Shown here piece by piece: positions 35,211 to 47,774 of a DNA stretch of 64,000 nt; position 1 is the first letter of the stretch; each line of letters opens with the position of its first letter. The notes under the pieces were generated by a model, which saw nothing but the letters and a program-made list of their open reading frames with translations, did not search any database and was not told the DNA's origin. Position numbers and translations under genes: made by a program. The DNA comes from Hemileia vastatrix (Eukaryota > Basidiomycota > Pucciniomycetes > Pucciniales > Zaghouaniaceae). The DNA lies in contig JASXTE010000005.1 in assembly GCA_030280995.1 (NCBI GenBank), positions 22,933,001 through 22,997,000 of the forward strand, given 5' to 3'.

Positions 35211-35336
35211 CCCCTCATTCCTCCTTAACAATTTGCTAACGAATCGTTTAGCAAATCATTAAGTTAATGAATGATTACAATTAACCGTTCAGTAACTTAA
35301 AGATTCGTTAGTGAATTGTTAAGGAGGAATGAGGGG
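35211..35336. repeat. Large internal palindrome of element C
   Basis: Arms of 35 nt (35211-35245 and 35302-35336, two mismatches) around a 56-nt centre with further short inverted repeats such as TTAACGAATC-like steps. The arms continue into the pyrimidine tract on the left and the purine tract (35337-35530) on the right, so the potential hairpin is much longer. It is the centre of the element, between the transposase and oxygenase genes. Confidence 0.8.
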
Positions 35337-35725
35337 GAGGGGGTAGGGGGGTTGGGGGTTCTGATGGGGATTGGAGGGGGGGTTGGGGGGGTTCTGAGGG
35401 GGATTGGGGGGGATTGGGGGGTTATGAGGGGGATTGTGGGGGATGTGGGGGATGTGGGGAGGTTTGAGGGGGGGTTTGTACAAGGTTTTAGGGGAGGTGG
35501 GAGGGGGAATTGAGGGGAATGGGGAAGGGATAAAAAAAATTTCACAGTTTTTTAAAATATTTTGTTTCTGAATTTTAAAGAAAAATATTCATCAAGCTCA
35601 AGTGAAATAAAAAAATTCTTATTCATCTTTTGAGGAATTTTTTTTAAATTTAAATTAAGTGAGTTTTTTTTTAATGTATAATTTTGGGTATTTGAAAAGT
35701 AACAAATTTTTATGTAGAAAAATAT

Positions 35726-36821
35726 ATGTCTTTAACTTCAGATTCATCACTTACCTCACTCTCTTCTTTTTTAACTTCATTATCATCTTCAAATTCAACT
35801 TCTTTTCAATCATCATCTAAAACATGGACAAAAAATGAAGAGTATCAAAATAAAAGATATTTTAAAACAATTCACTTGGATCAAATATTTGGCCATATTT
35901 CAAAAATCAAGTACTATAAAACTAAAGTTGAAAAAAGAACAATTTTCCAAAAATGTTACCTGAAAATATACATCATTTAACTGAAATTGGAGGTGATGAA
36001 GTTAAAGCTGTTATTAATAATAATTTCAAACCTCAATTTATTTACGAAAACCATTTTTTTAATGGTTTAAAAGATGAATCATTTAATCAACTCTGAAATC
36101 TCATCATAACACTCTATCAAATGGCTTTGGCTTGCTTACCTTTAAGGAATAAGAATTTGTTGGGTGGTATTATGATTGGTATTGGATGGAGACCTGAATT
36201 TGATAAAGGAGTTTCTCTTGGTATGTTTAAAAAAATTTCTGGATGTTTTAATATCATATTACTGAATTAAATTATATAGGCATATATTCTTTACTCAGAT
36301 CTTTATCTAAAGATGAATTAGATAATGATTTTCAAAAATGGAATACATTACCTTCATTTAATTCATTTCTTGCTCTTTGACTTAAAAAACTCTTCAATAA
36401 AGCTTTTGAAAAAAATCATGAACTTGCTACGAGACTTAGAATACCAAATTGGTGTGACTCTGAATGGGAAGATATTAGCAGTGATTATCTAATGTTTTCA
36501 AATGTTATAATCACTCATTCTGGATTTCATAACCGAATTCACACCAACTCAAATGATGCCAATTACCTTACTTATGGAATTTTTTCATATATTAATCCTA
36601 TCACTGGACAACCTATTCCGTCACCTGCTAAAATTAAAGGACATGGATTATATTTCCCAGATCATAGATGTATAATTGATTTTGTATTAGGAAATGGAAT
36701 CATCGAAACAGTTTGGAATTCTTCTTAAAATAATCACCAAACCACAGAGGCTCCTCCAGGTTTGGAATCTTGTCAAGACTTCACGCATTATGGTTGCTCT
36801 TTCCAGATCAGTCAAAATTAA
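35726..36821 (+). pseudogene. TET/JBP-like 2OG-Fe(II) oxygenase (C)
   Basis: Homologous along its whole length to the B gene. A Ser/Thr-rich N-terminal segment opens at 35726 (MSLTSDSSLTSLSSFLTS). The main domain begins MLPENIHHL at 35953 in another frame, so either an intron or a frameshift lies between. Stops: TGA near 36095, a frame break near 36270, a TGA replacing Arg near 36378 and a TAA after VWNSS near 36728. The C-terminal piece keeps FPDHRCIIDF and NHQTT, but the metal motif reads HTN instead of HTD, so one iron ligand is lost. The tail PPGLESCQDFTHYGCSFQIS ends at 36821 without the stop seen in B. Confidence 0.8.
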
Positions 36822-37199
36822 TTCAACCAAAAAACAAGTTAAAAAAAGAAGAAAAAGGTAATAAATTTAAAAATTCTTTAGGTAGATCTAAAAATTATGG
36901 GGATTTGTAGAATCACCAAATATTTAATATTATTCCATAAATGTTTAATAAATAAATCTGATATGTCACTTTACCAAACTAAAGTAATGAGCCAATGACC
37001 TTGGGTTGTATAAAAGGTAATCATGACAACATTAATTTGCTTCATGGGGTTCCTCTAGTCTATACCTATGGAAATTCTCAAAATTAGTTTCTAGACTTGA
37101 TCTGCATTTTGGCATGAGGAATTGTCATTACTTTAAAAGTAGTAGATTTGACATATCTTATTTATATATTAATTAATTTATGTAATTATATTAAATTTT

Positions 37200-37345
37200 G
37201 GAGACTTTCACCCTTTACTTCAATAAAATGCAGGGGAGGGTATTGCCAAATTTTTAAATCTGACATGTGAAATTGATGACTCAGAAAAATTTGGTGGTAC
37301 CCACCACCCCTTGTTTCAATAAAATTCAAGGGGAGGTATTTCCAA
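37200..37345. repeat. Minisatellite between convergent genes (C)
   Basis: About one and a half copies of the 94-bp unit with GGTGGTACCCACC, between the oxygenase and SANT gene ends. Confidence 0.75.
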
Positions 37346-37628
37346 ATTTTCAAAAGTGATATAGAGCTTTAATGAATTAGCAGTATTTAGATAAGAAAAC
37401 TTATTGACTTGAAAGTAAAGATAGAAAAATGGTATTATATTTTCAAATTTTTGTCAAAAAAAAGTATAAGCAAACTTATTGACTTGAATGTAAAGATAGA
37501 AAAATTGTATGATATTTTTGAAAATCCATCAAAAAAAAGTAGTATATTCAAGACCTTTTATAAGTCAGAATATAAGAAATTATTACCAAAAAGAAATCAA
37601 ACATAATTAATTTAACTAGAAAAACAAT

Positions 37629-38937
37629 TTATTGATTGAAAAGGTCAAGCAATTTTTTAATGTCCTCATAAGATTGGCTATTTTTTACACATTCGATAAT
37701 GAAATCTTTTTTCAAAACTTTCTTGTTTTTCCAATTCACAAGTAGCCATTTCTCTTTGAAATTGATGGTCATTTACTCTTTCCATCTTCTCTGCCTCAAA
37801 TTTTTTTTCTTCCAAATATAAGGCTTGCTGATCTTTCCTTAGCATATGATCAAACTTCATCTTCTCAAAGTCAAGGGCATTTTTTACAATATTTTATTTT
37901 TCTGAGAAAATTAAATAGAAATAAATAAATAAATAATTTAATGAATAAGATATATAGTAAAAAAATCTTACTTATATCCTTTTTTTCAAAATAATCCTCA
38001 AGGGAGCCAATTGAGCTTGTTGAAGTATTACCACGTTTTAAAATATGGTTCAATTTCATTGAAGTTGAGGGCCGTTTCTTTAATTTGGAGTTTTAAAAGG
38101 AGGCTTCAGGAAGTTAATCTAAAGCAGCTTCTAAAGCAGGATTCACATTTCCAGAATCGAGATTATTTAATGGAGTTTGGGTTTGAGTAGGAGGAGACTA
38201 GAAAGAAAGAGAAATTTAGAGAAGAATTGAAGAAAAAAGAAAAAGTTAACATACATTTAAATTTTGGGGCTCTGAGGATTTAAATCTGCTGCAATTTAAT
38301 TGTTCTTCTTGATAGTTGGGATAATCTTCTGCTGAACTATGGTTAGAAGGTGGAGGGGATTGATTTTCTTCAAGTAAAGGTGTGTCAGGAGGATTATTGG
38401 AAGGTTTGGATCCAGAGGGTATATCCTTAGTATTATCATGTAGAAACCAAGGGTTTACATCAACTCGGGAGCCAAAAAGATTATTCATTTCCTCATAGAA
38501 AGACACATGACATTGAGCTTTTTGTAAACAGTAGTAATTCTAATCTCCAAATCATCATTTTCAATACCAAAGCTAATTTCATTTGCAGCATGATGAGCCT
38601 TTTTATATTTTGATTGATAACTCTTAAATCTCTCCTTCATTTGTTTGGGATTGACATCAATTCTCCCCCTTGTTTTCTTCCTTACTTCATTGTCCATCAA
38701 TAAGTAGCCATTAACCTTTGAAGAAGGTGGATGTCCAATACAAGTGGAATTTTCACATCCAAAACACACATCATAATTTGATTTTATTTTCAGGAAGTTG
38801 ATTATAATGAGATAATCATCCTATTCTAGCTGACTTGACTTTGATTTTTCAGGTGTGGGGCTTGCTTTATGAGGAGACTTTTGTGACAAAGAAGATTTTT
38901 GAGTTACATTTTGAGATTTGGAATGTCTGGGAGGCAT
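37629..38937 (-). pseudogene. SANT/NAM-like transposon protein (C)
   Basis: Minus-strand three-exon gene with the same layout as A and B: start at 38937, Myb/SANT-like region (EVRKKTRGRIDVNPKQMKER), acidic and proline-rich linker, intron, exon 2, intron, coiled-coil exon 3 ending at 37629. It carries the same 1-nt deletion as A after LNVMC (near 38510) and several further stops and shifts, including one near 38095 in exon 2 and a frameshift before the last helix. Confidence 0.82.
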
Positions 38938-39587
38938 TATAAAACTGGTACATAACGAGAAAAGAGATTAAGAGGCAGAAGAAATAAGTGAAAAAGAATG
39001 TAAACATGCCTGGTAAAAATTTTGTAATAAAATGTTGAAAATGCTAGAAAGGGGTGTGCTGAGGATTGATGGGTAGGGAGCAAGGAAGGTCAGTGTGTCA
39101 CATATGACAGGGATGGGGTAAGAAATGAAAGGATGTTGTGGCCAACATGTGATTTTGAAAAAAAATGGGAAAAAAGTGCTGATTTGAGGTCATAACTGAC
39201 ACCCTTTTTTTAAATAAGTGACTTTTTTGCAAAATTTAAGTGCTGATTTGGTTTGAAATCCACACTTAAGTTAAGTGCGTATTTTACAGAACTGACACCC
39301 CCTAATATATATATAGATAAAGAATTTGGAAAACAAAATGTTTGAAACATCTAAAAGTCTTCTGATAAAGCTGAAATTAATTCTCTTCCTCCTCATTCTC
39401 CCTTTTTTTTAAAAACAAAATACAATGGAGCTACATTTATATACACTTTAAATAAAGATTTCATTAAAAGAAAAAAAAATTTAATATAAGGCTAACTATT
39501 CAATCTAATAAAAAACGAAAAGAAGAAAAAAAAATTGTAATCAAGAGGTGATAACCTCATATTATTGTATTAAATGTTACATACATT

Positions 39588-39874
39588 AAGGGGTTTCTGT
39601 TTGAGAAAATAAGCACGGAAATTAAGTGAAGATTTCAAATCAAATCAGCACATTAGTTTTTTTCAAAAAAGTCATTTATTTCAAAGATGGGAGACAGTTC
39701 TGATCTCAAATAAGCACTTTTTTCATGATTTTTTTTCACAGCCACACTTTGGCCACAACATCCCTTCCTTACTCACCTCATCCCTGTCACAGGTGAGGTA
39801 CTGACCTCCCTCCCTACCCACCAATCCTTGGCAAAAATTTCTCAATGTGATTCACAAAATTTTTATGTGACATT
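39588..39874 (+). mobile_element. Relic F, SANT-side end
   Basis: A diverged version of the SANT-side terminus of B and C: AAGGGGTTTCTGTTTG in the TIR position, then AAGATTTCAAATCAAATCAG, and the promoter stretch with CCCTACCCACCAATCC. It stops at GTGACATT, where element G begins, and continues at 57577. 39307-39587 to its left is AT-rich with nothing recognised. Confidence 0.75.
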
Positions 39875-39887
39875 CACCATGCAATAT

Positions 39888-41836
39888 TTGGGGGGGTACT
39901 TGCTAGATAGTCTTGAACTTGAATTCAGATGGAACTCAGATGCAACTCAGAATGAACTCACACTGAACTCAGACTGAAATCTTCCTGAAATAAGCTTGAA
40001 ATATTCACAAAACATGGGTGATTATTTATTGAAAGCATAATGAAAAACTTTTCAAATCTAAATGGAAATAATGATATAAAATCTTTTGAAATCTTCTCAA
40101 TAAACAATACTTTTTGATGAAATGTAATCAGATGATCTTTTTGAATTAAAATTTAAGAATAAAAATACATGAAATTACATTCTTTTTTCTTAAGTATAAA
40201 TTTTAATCATTCTAAGAAATATACTACATATTTTAGAAAAAAATTAAAAAATTATTTTATGACTTCTTAATGTAGAAAACATTCATAATTTCATAATACA
40301 AAACTTTCATTTTTATAGAGACCATGTAAACTGAATTATTCTCAATTTTTTTTCAGAATTTTAAGCTTATTCAATAAGTTTTTTTTATAAAAATTAATTA
40401 TATAACTAAAAAATTAAGCCATATTTCCTATCCCATATTATATTCTAAAGTTCTGTATAAAAGACACAAAATTATAAAAATTAAATGAAGTAATATTTTA
40501 TTTTCAAAAGATGGAAATGATGAAGCACCCTCATTTCTCTTTTCTCCAAATAAATAAAAATTGAAGAATAAGATTATATATGTTAAACAAACCCAAAATT
40601 CTTCAAGTGGTAAAGTCTTATATTTTTTTAAAAAATTCAAAAATGCAAGAAAATGATACAAACAGTAAGTAAAGTATTTTGGTGTTTTTTAGCATAAAAT
40701 GTGGTCAAATTCGAAAGCATTTTTCTGTTAGATTATTAGTAAATCCAATATTTTCATAATTATGAAGCAATTTTTATCAAATACATAAATATTCTATAGG
40801 TCAATTTTCATTCTTTAAATTAATTTGATCAAGTCACAAAAATTAATTCTACTCAGTGAAATTTTGCTCTTAAAATCATTTAACTAAAAGAAATACAAAA
40901 TATCAATGGGAAAATTAATATAAATCACCAAATATTTTTTAGAAATGTAAGTTGAATGCTTTATTTTTCTTGAATTCAATAATGGAAGATATCAGTATTT
41001 TTCACCTGGGAATACACAGCACAAACTAAACATATTTCTATCATGCACTATGAGAGTTTTTGAATTTAAATATCAGGCTCTACAATTTTTCACAGACTCT
41101 ATATTATGTATTAAAGTGAATTTTTATGTATCAATGAATTATTATATTTATAGAAGAATCAATATATGAGAGTATAGTTTTAAATGAGAAAAATTATATA
41201 TTTATAGTGATACTCATAGAAAAGGCTAATATTAGAATAATTCAATTTTTATTAATTAAAAAGTTAGAAAATATTTTAAATAAAAGCATGAAATATTTAA
41301 ATTTTCCCTTTTTGTCCTTTAAATTGAGTATAGTAGTGCAGAAATATCTCCTTTTTTTCAAGAACAAGAGTATTGACCATGTTAATTTACAATACAAAAT
41401 GCAAACATTATAGTCAAGTGAAAAATTACAGATTAATAATTTATTGATGCTTTGTTAGTAATATGATTTTAACACTAATTTTAAAAAAATAAAAACATGT
41501 TCTTTATTAACAAATATATGAAAAATAAAAATAATTTGAGATTTTATTGAACAGTAAAAATTCATGCATCTTCTAAGTTATCTTCCTTATTAAGAATATA
41601 TACTTAACTAAATTCATTTTTATAAAAATGAATTTTAATGGAATAGGTTTTTACATTTTTATTTAATTTCAAAAGAACAATTTAAGGGTGTATGTTGAAA
41701 TCATCTTCAAGCTCAAATTGATGAAAAATATTTTTTTCACATTATTAAACTATCTGAATTCATAACTTGAGGTTTTATATAAAATTTGAAGTAAAAATCT
41801 AAGAAAAAAGATTTTTATAATCAAAAGGAGCTAAAT
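39888..41836. other. Interior of G, left part, no gene
   Basis: AT-rich. Near 39910-39990 short direct repeats of AACTCAGA-type occur. ORFs up to about 77 residues are not supported by any motif. Confidence 0.5.
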
Positions 41837-42965
41837 TGTCGGTCAGCCGTCTAGAAGAGATAAGAAAAGAGGGAAGAAAAGAGAGGAAGACAAGAAGGTA
41901 ATAGTGATTGAGAAATAAAAGAAATAAAATCAAATGAAATTATTTAATCTATTGAAGAGAAAGCAACGACGAGTGATTTGAGAGGTGACACAAAATTGGT
42001 TTTATTATTAATAATATTATTTCAAGTAAGGGTTCTGCGCGGCAAACACTTTAATTACTATCAGACTTAAGGCAACCTTTTAATTGTTATATAGAATTTT
42101 TAATTAGATTGTAATACTAATAAAAAATACTAATAAACGTAATAAAATTATATTTAAATTGTTGAGTGTATAGTAAGTGATGAGGCTACAGGGGATTATC
42201 CAAGGCCCTTTTATAGGCAATGGGTCCTCTGAAGCGCCACTATATTTGTAAATACAAGAATTATAATAGAATAAAACAAGAATTTAAAAGAATAAGTGAA
42301 ACATAACAATCTAGAGAAAAATATGAAACAAATAATTAAAAACCCCAATTAAGAATCCAATTTTCCCACAATTAATTCCCAAATCAGTAAGTAAAAATAG
42401 TGAATAACTAAACAAGCCTGGAACATAGGAACTATGAGAAAAATCATTCAAAACAGATGGTACAGTCTGATTTAAGGATTTTTAAGTGAAACAAAAAATA
42501 TTCTGATGCAACAAAATATGTAATTTATTTCAATTTAGTATTAATTAGTTTTTCCTGACACAATTATGGGTCAAAAGAAGCGTCATTATTTATTGTTTAA
42601 TACTATAAAAAATGATATTTAATATATAAATATAAATAATTAATTTAATTATATTATAAGTAAATTTTACACTTATAATTATAATATATGTTTTTAATTA
42701 ATTAAATATAAATTTATAATTATTAAATACATAAAAAATGCGCCATTATTTGTAGAATATAATATATTATGTTTAATTTAAATGTATAAAAAATTTATAT
42801 AACCAATAAAATTAATATAACACTTATATGTAATAAGATACTTATATAATTTTATTATGCAATAAAATATTAATTTATATACATTAAATACAATTCTTGC
42901 ACCCTCTTTCAGGTCCTATAAGTTAACATATCATTTACTGGGCGCCTGGAATAGCCTGGCTGAGA
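41837..42965 (-). mobile_element. Solo LTR-gamma, old
   Basis: On the plus strand it begins TGTCGGTCAGCCGTCTAGAAG and ends TAGCCTGGCTGAGA, which are decayed versions of the ends of 15716-16514. TAAAT flanks both sides (41832-41836 and 42966-42970). Length 1129 bp. Confidence 0.85.
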
Positions 42966-42970
42966 TAAAT

Positions 42971-44116
42971 AATGTTTAATATATACAAAAATAATATTCC
43001 TCAAATTTAGTTTAAATAAAAAAAGAAAAATTTTGTCTTTTCATGTGCATTGTAGATAAAAACAATGAAATACAGAAGCTTTTTTAATCTATCATATGAG
43101 AAAACTCACATTATAATAATTAAGAATGAAATTAGAGATTTTATTTTTAAAACAAAAATGAGAATAATTCAAAAAATTTATTTATGTTCAGAATTTCTTA
43201 GTATTTGTTATAAATCTTTTCAATAAAAAGATAAACCTGGGCATGCATTAAGGAATTTAGAATCAAATTTTAAATAAAATTCTCACAGATTAACTTATCT
43301 TGAACAGTGGCCAGGAACAGAATCTCATTGGGAGCTCAATCCAAGTCCCATCACAACTAAGATTTTTATGTTTATAAAATTGTATATAATTCTTTGTGTG
43401 AAAAAATTTAAGCAATGAAAGGGCTCAAGGGGCTTTTTATTTTACTAAATCAATATCAGTAAATATATTGGAAAATCTTTATTATTTAATTTTCTTAAAC
43501 TTTTATTTATTAATTACAATTATTCAGATATTTATATTAATGATAGAACAAACAAAAAAATATAAAAGGTAAAATATAGCAATAAATTTTTTGTTCAAGT
43601 CTCACCTGCACTTTATTAGGAAAGCCATAGCTATTTTTCATCTCTTCAACAGCATTTAATATTAAATTAAAGGATAAATATTTTAACTTCATAATATAGA
43701 AAAGAGATTTTTATTTTTAATATCATAGGTGCTTTTTTCCATTTTTCAGTTTTTTTCTAAAATTTACCTGTAAAATTCATTTTATATCTTATGTATAACT
43801 ATCACAATTATTCCATGAAATGATTTTCTATAAAATGTACTAGGGCTTTATGGCTATTTTTTATATTTTTATAATTCTTATACTTCAAATACAAGTATTT
43901 ATTACAAACAGCCAATATATGTGTATTTTGAATTGATCAAGGATGTAAAATGGCCATACAACAGGTTTAAAAATTGTTTTAATAAGTGGAAGCAAAACAT
44001 CATATTATTTCAGGGTGGACTCTATCCTTCGGCTGAAAGATAGAGTTCATCTTTTTTTTTTCACCACCTTTTTTGATACTCACTCAACCCTTTGTACATA
44101 CTTTTCTGACTCTTCA
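42971..44116. other. Interior of G, middle part, with one hairpin
   Basis: AT-rich without a gene. Near 44018-44048 a hairpin with arms like GACTCTATCCTTCGG / TGAAAGATAGAGTTC resembles, in opposite orientation, the hairpin amplified in element A. Confidence 0.55.
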
Positions 44117-44883
44117 TGTCAGTGTATCTAGTATATAAGTATGATTTAATAGTATTTATTAATGGTCCTACTACTTATTTATAAATTATTAATGATTAAA
44201 CCTCAGTGGAATACTAATAAAATAGTTATACTCAAATAAAAACTCACAATACTTGGATTTAAATGTGTGCTAGTGGTGGAAAATAGATAAATAGAATATA
44301 GTTATAGCTTATATAATGATAATATCAATTTATAAAGGCTTTATATTATATTTATAAATAAAAATAATTGTGTTTAAATTTTTAATTGAATTTTAGTAAG
44401 TAAGTGATGTCTAATAACCATCAAAATCCTCCCTTACTTATACCAAAATCCACTGGAGTGCACAGACCTTCAATCCAGATGATGTCACTGCTATCCCCGG
44501 CAATTACAGCACTGTGAGGGCCCATCACCTCCCCATGGAGTCCACTTCAAGCATATTCAACACCTAGACATCCAGTAAGGACCCTCCATCACAATTAATG
44601 ATAACACAGACCCATACCATAAATAGAAAATCCAGATAAAAGCAGATACCATAAAGAAACAGGTAAAATAACTCATCCAAAGAGTATATAACGAAACCCA
44701 AAGCATATAAAGGAACCAAATTAACAGTCCAAGCATCCATATTAGCCCAGTAATCATATCCCAACCCATAAATCCATGAAAATCCATCCAAGGAAGCAGA
44801 TTAAGTTGTCCAAACTGGATATATGCACCAGAAATAGGTGTATATGCTTGTGTAGGCTTTGTGAGTTCACTTGATACGTACAT

Positions 44884-46048
44884 TATGGTAAGGTAAACTC
44901 TTACAGTCGCCTTGCTGTAAGCAGAATCCGGAGGAGATATGTGGATTTAGCTGAAAACCCCGTCCTTCCAATAAAAATAACAAAATGGGAATTCTAAATC
45001 ACTAAGCTAACCAATCTACTTGAATCTGATTGATAAAATAATGAAACTCTAAAATAATTAACGCTTATTGAGATTTAAAGAAAGTGGCTGTTGATAAAAG
45101 AAATACTGATAACAACAATTAAGGTGTACCAGTGAAAGATCTGAAAAGATTGACTTTTATGTTTTTATAATAATTTGAATTTTTATGAGACAGCAATAAT
45201 CAAGTCCCAGCGATGAAGACCTTTCTAAAGATACCCTATATGAAGTGTGATTTAAATTGTTGAATTGTATTTCTAAAATGTTATGTAAAAATAATAAATG
45301 TTATAAGGGTATTACAAATTTATTTAATTTGTTGAGTAATAAAAAATGAGACTGTGGTAGTTAATGATTAAGCTGTATGATCTGTCCCCTCTTCTCAATT
45401 TTGAGTTTGAGAAGCGCTTAAGTATTCCTAGTCACGTGCCTAAGTTTTCCCCTCCAGAGCTCTTCCAGAGTCAATCCGGAGCCCGTACGGAGTCCGTACG
45501 GAGCCGGAACGGAGTCCGAACGGAGCCGGAACGGAGTCCGAACGGAGTCCGTACGGAGCCAAAGCGGAGTCCGTCCGGACTTCCGGACTCAATTTAGAAC
45601 CTTAAAACTATAATAAAAAATCTAGAAAAATTACACATAATAGAGCTACTTCCCCTTTACATACCAAACTAATTTTCGTAGTCTGCGCAGCTCTAATTAC
45701 CCCGTGAAAATTCATCAAAGTTAAGTAATTTTTGAAAACGTAAATATTTCTATAAAACTTTAAAATTCATTTAAAAATATAAGAAAAATAGTAAAAATTC
45801 TGGGAAAATTTCCCAAGGTTCTTGAGTGACTTGACTTGATACTTAGAAATTTTCAGACCGTAAAAATAAGTTTTCTTAGTAAAATAAATTGTTTTTGTGT
45901 AGGCATTCGCTCGTGACCAATTTCTTCATATTTTAAATTCCAATAAATTAAATAAAACCCTTTTATAAAAAATAATAACACCAATCTTGCATGCCGTGAT
46001 AACTCCATTTACATACTTAGGTGCCGTACTAAACTTTAGGCTACCACA
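44884..46048 (-). repeat. LTR-delta, 3' LTR of Gypsy-3
   Basis: On the minus strand it runs TGTGGTAGCC to CCTTACCATA. At 45478-45576 it holds nine units of an 11-bp CpG-rich minisatellite (GGAGTCCGTAC and variants). The ORF at 45364-45597 is a translation of this array. Confidence 0.92.
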
Positions 46049-46060
46049 TCCTCCCTCCAA
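46049..46060 (-). promoter_or_regulatory. Gypsy-3 polypurine tract
   Basis: On the minus strand TTGGAGGGAGGA abuts the 3' LTR start; this is the usual position and composition of the plus-strand primer for reverse transcription. Confidence 0.8.
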
Positions 46061-46721
46061 TCGAGAATGTCCCCATTCTTATAACTTTGCATAAGTGGTT
46101 GAGCAATTCCAAAAGAATTATCTTCTCTAATAAAATAATTTTATAAATTTGTTTTAGCTGGTCTTCTTTTAAATCTTTATAATAAAAACGTTCTTTCTTC
46201 TTCTCTGGCTTGATATAACATAAAATAAAATAATATAAATCTTGTGATGATTCCACTACTGAGAGCAAGGTTTGAATCCCTTCAGACTCCCATATACCAG
46301 TCTTCCTTCTTGTCACAGCATTGAGAGAGTGGATCTTCCTATGAGCCGAATACTCCTGATTCCAACCTCATAGGGCCCCCCACTGAGCCGAATTCTATGA
46401 TTCCAATCTCGCCATAAGGTCCTCCAAGCTTCACACCAAAAAAAAAATGGCCTAACTATGAGGCACTAAAAAAAAAATCATTCCTAAAATCCAACTACCA
46501 TCCTAACTTCTGATTCCTTCATCACAATTTTCAAACTTTGCTTTACAGCAAACCCATAAAATACTTTTGCCAGGCTTCCAATAATAATATTAACTTTAGA
46601 CCATGTTAAAGCGCCACAAATTTCACCTAATTAACCATTATGCTTTCTTTAGCATCATCACCACCTAAAATTTTAGCCTCCTAAAGCTTTTCAACACCCA
46701 ATTCCAAAAATAATTGAATAA

Positions 46722-47741
46722 CCAGTTTAGAGTCTTAGGGGACAGTGATAAATTAAAAGATTGAATTGAGTTATCCAAACAAGATTGACATTCCAATTTA
46801 AAGTCTTGGTAGACCAAACATATAATCGATTGCCAGTTTATGGTCTTGGTGGACCAAAGATCGTTTAAGTGCATAAATAACTTGATAAATTCCTAAGTAA
46901 GGCCTAGGCTTGACCAAAGATTGAATAAATTTGATAATCCAGTTTAATGTCATAGTGGACCAATGAATGTTGAATTATCCTGCAGAAATTAATTTTCCAG
47001 TTTAAAGTCATAGTGGACTAAACAATGAATGAACTACCAGTTTAAAGTCATGGTGGACCAAACATTTAATCAATAAGAAATCCAGTTTAAGGTCATGGTG
47101 GACCTAACACTTGATAATAGTCCAGTTTAAGGTCTTGGTGGACCTAACAAATCCAAAAAAAATTTTAACGATAGTCTTGAAAATTAGCCAGTTTAAAGTC
47201 TTGGAGGACTAACAGCTCCAAAATTCATATAAAACCCTTAAGGAAAGTCTTGAACAGTAGCCAGTTTAAAGTCTTGGAGGACTAACAGATCCAAAATATG
47301 TATAAAAAAACCTTAAAGAATGTCTTGAAAAGTAGCCAGTTTAAAGTCTTGGAGGACTAAACAGATCCAAAATACGTGTAAAAAAAACCTTAAAAAACGT
47401 TTTGAACAGTAGCCAGTTTAAAGTCTTGGAGGACTAAAAGATCCAAAATACTTATAAAAACCTTAAAGAACGTCTTGAACAGAAGCCAGTTTAAAGTCTT
47501 GGAGGACTAAAAGATCCAAAATATGTATAAAAACCTTAAAGAACGTCTTGAACAGAAGCCAGTTTAAAGTCTTGGTGGACTAACAGATATCTTGAAGTAA
47601 AATCCCATTGGTATTGAGTTCTCCTAGACCCTGTTTCCTGTCTAAACTAAATGAATAAAACTAAAAAAAATAAAACTAAGAAATATAATAATGATTTTGA
47701 TTTAATTAATTAATTTTAATTTTAATTTTAATTTTAATTTT

Positions 47742-47774
<33 letters not shown>

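Larger units (their letters stand above)
32422..39303 (+). mobile_element. Element C: complete Harbinger-type element with TET-like gene
   Basis: Ends AGGGGGTGTCAGTTCTG and its complement, flanked by AAT on both sides (32419-32421 and 39304-39306); length 6882 bp. Inside, in order: transposase (+), twin hairpins, a duplicated promoter-like region, a pyrimidine tract, a 35-bp-arm palindrome, a purine tract, the TET/JBP-like oxygenase (+), a minisatellite and the SANT/NAM-like gene (-). This copy proves that all three genes travel within one pair of TIRs. All three genes carry stops or frameshifts, so this copy is inactive. The 3-bp duplication fits PIF/Harbinger, although that superfamily usually targets TWA and here the sites read AAT or ATT. 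Confidence 0.92.

Noticed and set aside
34866..35545. Proline- and glycine-rich ORFs on both strands
   Set aside because: Composition effect of the pyrimidine and purine tracts flanking the palindrome in element C.
44557..44883. 108-residue hydrophobic, Trp/Tyr-rich ORF resembling a membrane protein
   Set aside because: It lies wholly inside a solo LTR-beta, and the same stretch in the other LTR copy (26099-27274) is not open over this length.
45364..45597. Arginine/serine repeat protein
   Set aside because: Translation of the 11-bp LTR minisatellite. It recurs in the other LTR at 55009-55242 and reflects the repeat, not a gene.
47188..47581. CRISPR-like array of short repeats and spacers
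   Set aside because: The setting is a eukaryotic retrotransposon; the intervals between hairpins are themselves repeated, and single copies occur far outside the array.
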